From positions 35,070 through 99,069 of the forward strand of contig NZ_JAAKEI010000009.1 in assembly GCF_011039085.1 (NCBI RefSeq): a stretch of DNA of 64,000 nt. The letters are read 5' to 3'. The stretch comes from Desulfovibrio sp. ZJ369. Lineage in GTDB: Bacteria > Desulfobacterota > Desulfovibrionia > Desulfovibrionales > Desulfovibrionaceae. Positions 15,591-23,600 of this stretch are shown piece by piece. The notes beneath the pieces were generated by a model. The model did no database searches, was not told the DNA's origin, and worked only from the letters and a program-made list of their open reading frames with translations. Position 1 is the stretch's first letter, and each line of letters opens with the position of its first letter. A program made the translations under genes and the position numbers.

Positions 15591-16945
15591 ACCAGTCCGG
15601 CAACGGCGGGGAAGATCAGCGCCTGTTCTTGTGGTTCGCGTGCCTGATTATCGTTTTCTGCATTGTGCCGCTGCTGTACGCCGCGCATTCCAATGCCGTA
15701 AACGTCCCGCTTCTGAATCTGGCCAAAGCGCAGCTCAAGGCGTTCACGCTGTTTTTCGAGGAAGCGGAAATCGCTTTCGGACGCATTGACGCCGCCGATC
15801 CCGCCTCTTTGTCATGGGACACCATGCAAAAGGTGCTTCGCTACACCGGCTCATGGATTCGCTGGCCGTTTCTTCTGCTGCTTGTTCTGTTCGGCGTGGC
15901 CTCCATCTTCATGGGCCGCGTGGGAGGTCTTGTCCGGCGCTTCAACATGGAAAGTCTGCTGAAAAACAATGCGGAGTCCTTTCCCTGTCTGCGGCCTGTG
16001 GTGGGGCGCGGCAAGTATCTGCTCTCGCCAAAATCCTATGATTCCGGCTTGTGGCGAATCGCCCGGACGCCCGTCCAGTTCGCGCTGGAACACGGACTGC
16101 TGCTTGATGAACAGGGTGAGCCGTTCACGCCGGAACAGGCCCTGAAAAACGGCTTGCCGTCCACGGCGCTTCCCGCCTGGGGACACGCCCGGCTGGATGA
16201 AGCAAAGGCTCTCGCCGTGCTGCGAGAACAACTCGGCAAACGATTTGAAGGATTCGAGGGCCTGTCGCCCTGCCGCCGCGCCCTGGCTGCCGCCTTTCTG
16301 GCCTATGCGGGCGGGAACAAGAAGGGCTGCATCGCTTTGCTGGATGCCGTTTCTCTTTCCTACGCCGAGAATCATGAGCAGGCGTCCTGTCCTTTGCTGG
16401 AAGAAGGCCGCTTTGTCAGCAAGCTGAAAAAAGAATGGGGCTGTCACTCCTCCCTGCTGACCGAGAAGTGTCTCAGCATCCATGCCGCCTATGAGCTGCC
16501 CTGGTTCATGGCCCTGCTGTATCGGGCGCGGCAAAAAGGCGTACTGGCCACGTCGCAGTTCCTCTGGCTCCGGCCGCTGGATCGACCGCTCTGGTATGCC
16601 CTCAATCAGTGCGGCGGACGCGCGGCATGGGCCGAAGCCTCCGCGCCGTGGGCGCAGTATCTGGCGGAGGAGAAAGCCGGAATGCTTCTGGCTGAACCGC
16701 ATATTCAGCCTGCCGTTGTCAGTCTCAAGCAAGCTCTGGCCGATCAGGGCTGGCTGACCGAAATCTTTGTGCCGCCCACGCCGGAAACGATGCCGGTTCC
16801 GCCCACTGAACCCGCCGGAACTTCGACTCTGGATACCGAATTTTCTTCCGTGGAACCGCCGCCGGAAGTGGTTCTGGCTGAAGCGGAAGACGATCCCGAA
16901 TACGACGCCAACGAAGATGAAAAGTTGGCTGACGAATACTTTTAG
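15587..16945 (+). CDS. dotM: DotM/IcmP-like coupling complex protein
   Basis: A 452-residue protein with transmembrane helices near residues 15-33 and 90-110 and a large cytoplasmic domain, the DotM/IcmP (TrbA) layout. It immediately precedes dotL, as in Legionella (icmP-icmO) and R64 (trbA upstream of trbC). DotM binds DotL in the type IV coupling complex. The C-terminal 60 residues are an acidic, proline-rich tail beyond the family's usual end (377 residues in Legionella), probably disordered. Confidence 0.75.
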   Translation: MNQSGNGGEDQRLFLWFACLIIVFCIVPLLYAAHSNAVNVPLLNLAKAQLKAFTLFFEEAEIAFGRIDAADPASLSWDTMQKVLRYTGSWIRWPFLLLLVLFGVASIFMGRVGGLVRRFNMESLLKNNAESFPCLRPVVGRGKYLLSPKSYDSGLWRIARTPVQFALEHGLLLDEQGEPFTPEQALKNGLPSTALPAWGHARLDEAKALAVLREQLGKRFEGFEGLSPCRRALAAAFLAYAGGNKKGCIALLDAVSLSYAENHEQASCPLLEEGRFVSKLKKEWGCHSSLLTEKCLSIHAAYELPWFMALLYRARQKGVLATSQFLWLRPLDRPLWYALNQCGGRAAWAEASAPWAQYLAEEKAGMLLAEPHIQPAVVSLKQALADQGWLTEIFVPPTPETMPVPPTEPAGTSTLDTEFSSVEPPPEVVLAEAEDDPEYDANEDEKLADEYF

Positions 16946-16956
16946 AGGCTGTACTT

Positions 16957-18732
16957 ATGAACAGAACCATCAGAGGTCTGGAAGACCATGAAACGCAGGA
17001 ACGAAAGCGCCTGCACCGGGACGTGCGCTCCCCCGCGCAGCGCCTCGCGGATTCTCTCAAACTCGGTCAGGTGCAGACCGGCGGAATTTTTGCGGCGGGG
17101 GCGTGTCTGTTTCTTTTTCCGGCCTGCGCCACACCACTGTTTTGTCTTGGTCTGGCGTTCTTTCTCGCCCGTTGCGCCTGTGTGAACAGGGAACGCCTGC
17201 CGTTTCGGATGCCGCTGGGATTGTACGGCACGGACAGGGGCGATCCGCTCCCTGGCAGACGCGGTTTTGCCAGGCCGGAAGGCATCTTTTTCCTCGGCAA
17301 TCGGCTTCAGGACGGGAAGGAACTCTGGCTGAAAGCCAAGGATATTCTGACCCACTGCCTGCTTTTCGGCACAACCGGCTCAGGCAAGACGGAGACGCTG
17401 GTTTCCCTTTCCTACAATGCCCTGGCAACGGCATCCGGGCTGTTCTACATCGACCCCAAAGCCAGCCCCAAGCTGGCGGTGCAGATATGGCAGATGGCCC
17501 GTTTCCTTGGCCGGGACGATGATTTTCGTGTGCTGAACTACGGCACTTCCGGCAAGGTCAAGGGCAAGTCTCCGCGCCGTCTTTCCAACACGAACAATCC
17601 ATTCACGTTCGGCTCGGCGGAAGCCCTGACACAGCTTCTTGTTTCCCTCATGCCAGCATCGGACGGGGCCAATTCCATCTTTGCCGACAAGGCGCAGGCT
17701 CTGATTTCCGGCGTCATGTATGCCCTGGTTGACCTGCGGGACAAGGGGCTGCTCAAGCTCTCCACATCGATCATCCGTGATTCCCTGGCCCTGGAAAAAT
17801 GCGTGGCTCTGGCCCTGCATCCCGAACTGGATCAGGAATCCCGCGCCTCCATCCAGGCGGCGCTTGCCACCTCCGGCTGGATTGCCGGGCGCGACCTGAA
17901 AGACCAGCCGGAATCCTTCGCGGAGCAGTTCGGCTATGCGCAATCCTACTTCGGCAAGGCCCTTTCCAGCCTGACGGATACCTACAGCCACATCTACGGC
18001 GCGGAAGACGGGGAAGTGGATTTCGCGGATGCCATCATGCAGCGACGCATCCTCGTGGTTTTATTGCCTTCTTTGGAAAAAGCTCCCGCTGAACTCGCCA
18101 GTCTCGGCAAAATCAGCCTTTCCGCCATCCGCAACGCCTGCGCCGTTGGCCTTGGCGCGAATATCGAAGGCGACGCCGCTGATGTGCTGGAGGCCCTTCC
18201 GACTGACGCCACAGGCATCGGGCCGTATCTGTGCATCGTGGATGAATACGCGGCCATTGTTACGCCGGGCTTTGAAGTCGTGCTGACACAGGGGCGCGGC
18301 CTGGGCATTGCCGCCATTGTGGCTTCACAGGATTACGCCGGTATTCTGGAAGCTGACCAGAAAGGCGCGCAACAGATGGTGGCAAACACCTCTTTGAAAG
18401 TCTTCATGAAAATGCAGGACGCTGAGAAGACATGGGAATTATTGCGCGGGCAGGCAGGGCAAAGCACTGTCCTTCGCACCACAGGCTTCAACGTCAATGA
18501 ACAAATCAGTTCCGACTACCGCGACGCCAATTCCACCACAGTGGAGCAGGAAGACCGCGTTGTCCTGCGCGACTTGCAGGAACAGATAGAGGGCGAGGCC
18601 CATTTTGTCTTTTCCGGCCAGATCGTCCGGGGCGATATGTTCTATGCCAATCCCTCACTCAAAAAGGCGCAACTGAGAGTGCCGCAGTTGTTGCAACTCA
18701 GTCAGGAGGCGGTAATCCATGAAGCTGCATAG
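16957..18732 (+). CDS. dotL: DotL/IcmO-like type IV coupling ATPase, probably shortened
   Basis: A 591-residue VirD4/TrbC-type coupling protein. Two N-terminal transmembrane helices (about residues 45-80), Walker A LLFGTTGSGKTETLVSL near residue 140, and Walker B ICIVDEYAAIVTPG near residue 430. These ATPases recruit the relaxosome to the channel. DotL/TrbC proteins usually have about 750-780 residues; this one stops 21 bases before the antisense antitoxin gene (18754), so the cassette's insertion may have removed the C-terminal region that binds adaptors. Confidence 0.85.
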   Translation: MNRTIRGLEDHETQERKRLHRDVRSPAQRLADSLKLGQVQTGGIFAAGACLFLFPACATPLFCLGLAFFLARCACVNRERLPFRMPLGLYGTDRGDPLPGRRGFARPEGIFFLGNRLQDGKELWLKAKDILTHCLLFGTTGSGKTETLVSLSYNALATASGLFYIDPKASPKLAVQIWQMARFLGRDDDFRVLNYGTSGKVKGKSPRRLSNTNNPFTFGSAEALTQLLVSLMPASDGANSIFADKAQALISGVMYALVDLRDKGLLKLSTSIIRDSLALEKCVALALHPELDQESRASIQAALATSGWIAGRDLKDQPESFAEQFGYAQSYFGKALSSLTDTYSHIYGAEDGEVDFADAIMQRRILVVLLPSLEKAPAELASLGKISLSAIRNACAVGLGANIEGDAADVLEALPTDATGIGPYLCIVDEYAAIVTPGFEVVLTQGRGLGIAAIVASQDYAGILEADQKGAQQMVANTSLKVFMKMQDAEKTWELLRGQAGQSTVLRTTGFNVNEQISSDYRDANSTTVEQEDRVVLRDLQEQIEGEAHFVFSGQIVRGDMFYANPSLKKAQLRVPQLLQLSQEAVIHEAA

Positions 18733-18753
18733 CGCGAAACAGTCTGTTCCCTG

Positions 18754-19131
18754 CTACAGAAAAACCTTGTACGGGATATTGAACACTTTTTCCAGCCGCT
18801 TGGCCATATTCATAGAAATAAGTCGCTTCCCGCTTTCCATAGCGGAAATACAGTTCTGCGTGGTGCCGAGTTTTTCCGCCAATTCCTGCTGCGTCCATTC
18901 CATCTTCCCACGGAACCCCCGAAGAGCCATAGCGGGCGAAGCATCAGAAAAAACTTCATCGGCGCTGACGACTTCTTCTCCCTCTGAATTGACCCGGCGC
19001 ACCTTGTGTCCGGCCAGTGTCAACATCCCCTTGATGGCATCGGCCACCATACTCGCCTTGGCTGCGGGAACGGAGAGAGAAATTATCGCCTGTCCCGCTT
19101 CCGCCGGAAGGAGCTGCATTTCAGTCTGCAT
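18754..19131 (-). CDS. XRE-type HTH antitoxin (HigA-like)
   Basis: A 125-residue protein whose C-terminal half is a helix-turn-helix (WTQQELAEKLGTTQNCISAM then KRLISMNMAKRLEKVF). I chose the ATG at 19131 because AGGGGA lies just upstream and the gene then follows its toxin by 10 bases. The arrangement toxin first, antitoxin second is that of HigBA-type modules; the protein should neutralise the toxin and repress the promoter upstream of 19459. Confidence 0.75.
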   Translation of the reverse strand: MQTEMQLLPAEAGQAIISLSVPAAKASMVADAIKGMLTLAGHKVRRVNSEGEEVVSADEVFSDASPAMALRGFRGKMEWTQQELAEKLGTTQNCISAMESGKRLISMNMAKRLEKVFNIPYKVFL

Positions 19132-19141
19132 ATCAATTCCC

Positions 19142-19459
19142 CTATTTGACGCGGCTGTAGTCCACACTGCCATGCGGCCCGACATACCGTATTTCCATTA
19201 TCCGAATTTCCCTATCAATGACTTTCCACACGACGACATAACGCGGGCGTCCGCTGTTCAAATGACAGTGATGCACGTCCTTGCCGCCGACGATCCGGCC
19301 ATAATTACGCCACGTCGGCTGCTCCGGTCCTTTATCCTCAAGATCAAGTTTCAGAGCATACAGACGGCCCAAAATATCACCGGGCAACTTGCGCGCCTGC
19401 TTATCGGCCTTGCCGGAAAAGTCCACTTTCCAAGGTCTGTTGTCGTGTGCGCCTTCCAT
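19142..19459 (-). CDS. RelE/HigB-like mRNA interferase toxin
   Basis: A 105-residue RelE-superfamily toxin: WKVDFSGKADKQARKLP start, a central LKLDLEDKG region and the C-terminal RYVVVWKVIDREIRIMEIRY with the basic and aromatic residues that cleave ribosome-bound mRNA. It is the first gene of the - strand cassette inserted between dotL and the DsbA-like gene. The promoter is so close that the transcript would start at or next to the ATG. Confidence 0.75.
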   Translation of the reverse strand: MEGAHDNRPWKVDFSGKADKQARKLPGDILGRLYALKLDLEDKGPEQPTWRNYGRIVGGKDVHHCHLNSGRPRYVVVWKVIDREIRIMEIRYVGPHGSVDYSRVK

Positions 19460-19465
19460 GTAAAA

Positions 19466-19493
19466 AATATAGCGAATTATGATATATTGTCAA
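19466..19493 (-). promoter_or_regulatory. Promoter of the RelE/XRE cassette
   Basis: On the - strand TTGACA (19488-19493), a 16-base AT-rich spacer and TATATT (19466-19471). The toxin ATG begins at 19459, only 6 bases past the -10 box. An ATATAT-rich imperfect palindrome inside the spacer could be the antitoxin operator. Confidence 0.7.
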
Positions 19494-19550
19494 TGAGTTT
19501 ATTTCAATTTTGCTATGCAAGCTCCATGCAAGCAGCCAAGGAGAACTTCT

Positions 19551-20318
19551 ATGTTCAAGCACCCTCATGCCTTACTGGTAACAGTAGCCATTTTTCTGTG
19601 TCCCCTGATATTCTTTGCGCCATCCCTCCACGCCGGAACGCTCATGTCTGACCGGCTCGCCGTGGAAGTCGGGGTAAAAGCCGAGATCGCCAAAGACCTG
19701 TCCCAAGCTTACCGGCCTTTGGAGGCGCTCTCCGGCAGAACCTGCCTGGACGGCAGGCCGGTGGACGGTTTTCAGGGCGATATCCTTGAATACTGGTCGA
19801 ATCTTGAATGCCCCTATTGCGGCATCCAGGAACCGCTTCAGGCGCAACGGGACAATCCCAATCTGTGCATCGTCGTGCGGCATATTCCCTCGGATGAATA
19901 CGGCGAATCGCTGAAAAAAGCTCTGGCCTATGAGGCATTGCGCGGCTTTTCCCTCAATGCGGCGCATCGCTTCTGGGATGCCGTTCTGCCAAAAACTACG
20001 CTCGGCATTCCGGTTCCCTATGAAGCCGCGTTGCAAACCGCAATGCAGGAAGCCGCCATTGCGCCGGAAGCCCTTGCGGACGCCCTGCAAGCTGCCACCT
20101 CTCTGGTGAGCGCGGATATTGTCGCCGCGCAATCGCGCATCACGTCCACACCCACATGGATTCTCAACGGCATCCGCTTTCCGGCCTGCGACTTCACGGC
20201 GGCGGAACTGCCCACGGCCCTGGAACTGAGCCGCCAGGTTCGCGCCGGAGACACAAACGCTCAGGAGCGCGTGGCGGGAATCATCACGCGCGGCCTGCTG
20301 AACGAATCTCTTTTGTAG
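19551..20318 (+). CDS. DsbA/DsbC-like periplasmic thiol-disulfide protein
   Basis: A 255-residue exported thioredoxin-fold protein. Signal peptide at residues 1-28 (LVTVAIFLCPLIFFAPSLHA), then the redox motif CPYC in NLECPYCGIQEP, and a cis-Pro-type loop TSTPTWILNGIRF near residue 205. I chose the ATG at 19551 with AAGGAG 7-13 bases upstream. Two further cysteines (GRTCLDG and PACDF) may form a structural disulfide. DsbC/TrbB-like proteins are regular members of conjugation clusters, where they fold cysteine-containing transfer proteins, such as the one at 3352. Confidence 0.8.
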   Translation: MFKHPHALLVTVAIFLCPLIFFAPSLHAGTLMSDRLAVEVGVKAEIAKDLSQAYRPLEALSGRTCLDGRPVDGFQGDILEYWSNLECPYCGIQEPLQAQRDNPNLCIVVRHIPSDEYGESLKKALAYEALRGFSLNAAHRFWDAVLPKTTLGIPVPYEAALQTAMQEAAIAPEALADALQAATSLVSADIVAAQSRITSTPTWILNGIRFPACDFTAAELPTALELSRQVRAGDTNAQERVAGIITRGLLNESLL

Positions 20319-20335
20319 CCGAAGGGGACAGGCGC

Positions 20336-20392
20336 TTGACCTTTTGCCACAGCTCTTTTATCTTACTTCCAAGATAATACTTGGAAGTAAGA
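20336..20392 (+). promoter_or_regulatory. Promoter with a perfect 13-bp palindromic operator
   Basis: TTGACC (20336-20341), a 17-base spacer and TATCTT (20359-20364) form a sigma-70-type promoter. Overlapping the -10 box and the start point is a perfect inverted repeat with 13-bp arms, TCTTACTTCCAAG (20361-20373) and CTTGGAAGTAAGA (20380-20392), around a 6-base AT centre. The next gene codes for an AbrB-type DNA-binding protein, so an autoregulatory operator is the natural reading; there is no T run, which argues against a terminator. Confidence 0.7.
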
Positions 20393-20408
20393 AACAAGGA
20401 GAACCGGC

Positions 20409-20582
20409 ATGGAACTGGCCAGGCTCACCTCGCGCTGCCAACTCACGCTTCCCCGCGAAGTCCGGCAGAAGCTCGGCGTCAAGGAAGGGGACAAGGTTGT
20501 TTTCTTTGAGGAAAACGGGCGGATTTTTATTGAAAACGCTGAAAAGCTGAAACTCGCCCAAACGGAACACAATGACGGGTAG
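20409..20582 (+). CDS. AbrB/SpoVT-type DNA-binding protein
   Basis: A 57-residue swapped-hairpin AbrB-like protein: MELARLTSRCQLTLPREVRQ followed by LGVKEGDKVVFFEENGRIFI, the standard fold signature of antitoxin-type and transition-state regulators. The ATG at 20409 follows AAGGAGAACC. It lies directly behind the palindromic operator and in front of the giant methylase-helicase gene. No toxin gene is adjacent, so it is more likely a regulator of the downstream unit than a toxin partner. Confidence 0.75.
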   Translation: MELARLTSRCQLTLPREVRQKLGVKEGDKVVFFEENGRIFIENAEKLKLAQTEHNDG

Positions 20583-20627
20583 CCCGACCATGCGCCGCCT
20601 GCCCGTCCTCCAGACAAGGACAGACAC

Positions 20628-23600
20628 ATGGCCAGACGGCGCAAGCAGGCAAACGATCCTCGCCAGTTGTCGCTCTTCGATGTAATGGCGACGCAGATCG
20701 AGGAAATACGGGCGGAAAACATCCAGGACGACATGCGGGAGGAAGCCGTTTCCCCCGCACAGGCTGAACAGGCGCAACCGGCTTCCGTTGTGCCGGAGCC
20801 GGAACAGCATCAGGGCTTTTCCTTTCCGACAAACGACAAGCCGGAAAGAACGCTCCTCGGCGTCAACGGCAACGGCGAATCCGTGTATGAAATGCGCGAC
20901 GGCTCGCGCATGTACAGCCGCAATCCTAAAATCATGCAGGTCATGGACGGCGACAAACGGACGCCCGAAAAGCTGTTTGAGGCCGGCGATGACGACTATC
21001 TGACCGTACAGGAAATCCACCATTTCACCCATACCCTTCCCTGGGAGGTGCAACATGCTCGACAGATCAACCTGTCCCCTCGAAATCGCAAGAAAGGTTC
21101 TCAAGCCCGAAACAATCAACGACGTGCGCAGCGGGGGCTACACGCCCCTGGGCTACTCGATTTTGGATCGATGGGCACTGAACAGCCCCGACGAACTGAG
21201 GATGCTGGAAGCGAAGGGGAGCCTGGCCTTCGACCTGAAACTGTACGGTCAGCAACAGACGGAAGCACAGGCGTTGAGCAGCGAGACGGCCCGGCAGGCG
21301 AGCCTGCGGGGGATGTCCGATTGGGAGATATTGGAGAGCATGGGCATCGACATGAGCCTGAAAATTACCAAATAACTCCTGAAGACCGGCTGGGCGTTGG
21401 CGGTGCGAAAACCAAATATGCGGATAATATCGCCGCCATACGCCTGCTCAAACAGCTTCAGGCCAATGGCGCGAAGCTGGCCACGCCGGAAGAACAGAAA
21501 ATTCTTGTCCGCTATGTGGGCTGGGGCGGGCTGCCGCAGGTCTTTGACGCTAAAAATGAGCAATGGGCCGCTGAATACCGGGAATTGCAGGGCCTGCTTT
21601 CCCCGGACGACTATGCGGCCGCCCGCCGTTCCACGCAGGATGCCCACTACACTTCGGAAACGGTCATTCGGGGCATATATGAGGGACTTTCCCGGCTTGG
21701 CCTCGGCACGGGTGAATCTCTCCGCATCCTAGAGCCTTCAGCGGGCATCGGCCACTTCATCGGTCTCTGCCCCAAACATTTCAGTGCCCTCTTTTTAGCG
21801 GTGGAGCAGGATCCCACGACTTCAGCCATCGCTCAATACCTTTATCCCCAAGAAGTACATCTTAACACCGGTTTCCAGAACAGTCGGCTTCGTCACGCTG
21901 GCATAGACGCCGTGGTCGGCAATCCTCCCTTCGGCAAGCAGTCGCTGTACGATCCTGATTTCCCCGAACTGCGGAAATTCTCCATCCACAACTATTTCCT
22001 GGCCAAGTCCATCAGCCTGATGCGGGAAGGCGGCATCGCGGCCTTTGTGGTCAGCCGCTATTTTCTGGACGCCGCCGATTCCTCGGCGCGTGAGCATATT
22101 GCGGGCCAGGCCGATCTTCTCGGCGCTATCCGCCTGCCGGAAACAGCCTTTCGCCAGAACGCGCTCACCGATGTCACGACCGACATCGTGTTTTTCCAGC
22201 GGCATAATGGCGAAAACAAGCGAAGCAGGGATTGGATCACGACGGGTTCGGAGGTTGTGGACGACCTCAAAAACGGTGGTTCGCGCCAGGCCGTGATCAA
22301 CAGCTATTTCCTCCAGAATCCCGGCCAGATGATCGGCAGAATGGTCTTTGACGGCGGCATGTACGAGGGCGCGCTGTCCTGTATCACCGACACGCCACTG
22401 GAACTCGGCCCGGAAATCGCCAAACGTCTGGACGCGCTTCCTGCGGACTGCTTCGTGCCGCGAGAGGAAAGCCCGCAAAACACGGAAGTCCGGGTACGCA
22501 ACGCCGACTTCATCCGCAGCCCGTATTTCCAGGCGCTGAAGCCCGGCGCGTTGTGCGTTGAGCCGCAAAGCCGGAAGATTGCCTTCAAAGTCGCCTCCGC
22601 CTTTGCTGAAAGCGATTACGATCTGCTGCCGGTCAAAAACGAAACCGCCCGGTTGCGTCTGGCGGGCATGATTCAGATTCGGGACACGTTGCGCGAATTG
22701 CTCAATGAGGAAAAGAGCGACGGCGACGGAAGTAAAATGACGGTTCTGCGTGGCCGTCTCAACAGTCAGTATGACGCTTTCGTCAAAAAGTACGGCCACC
22801 TCAATTCCCAGACCAATCGCGGCCTGATGCGGGACGACCCCGAACACAGCCTGCTGGAATCACTCGAGGCCGACTACGACAAGGGCCTGTCGCCGGAAAC
22901 GGCCCGCAAGCATGGCGGAACCGCCCGTCCCGCCTCGGCCAAAAAGGCCGCCATTTTCCGGCAGCGGGTGCTCAAGCCCGCGCAGGTGGCGGAAACAGCG
23001 GAAAACGCCAGAGACGCCCTGCTCATTGCCCTGCGGGAAAACGGCAGGGTGGATTTCAGCCGCATGGCGCAGCTTCTGCATCGTCCGGCGGAGGACATTC
23101 AGACGGAATTGCGCGACCAGGGGCAGATTTTCCTGAATCCCGCCACTGAGGAGTGGGAAATCCGCGACAGATACCTGACCGGCAATGTCCGGGCCAAACT
23201 GCATCGGGCGCAGGCCGCGGCGGAATCCGATCCCCGCTTCGCTCCCAATGTGGAAGCGTTGGCTGCCGTCATGCCGCCGGATATTGAGGCTGTGGACATC
23301 GGCATCAAATTCGGATCGGCCTGGGTTCCGGCGCAGGTCATCTCGGATTTTGTGGAGCATCTGCACGGCGGCAAGGGGATGCAGGAGATCACCTGGCTGC
23401 CCACGCTCGGACGCTGGCTGGCGAAAGTGGATATCCGGGACATGGCCATAAACGACAATGTGTGGGGCATCCCCGAATATCCGGCGGAAAAGATTCTTGA
23501 ATCCTTGCTCATCAATCGCCCCATCAAGGTTGAGAAGGAAAGCGGCAGTTATGATGAAAACGGAAAGCCCATTATGGTCATTGATCAGGAACTGACCGCC

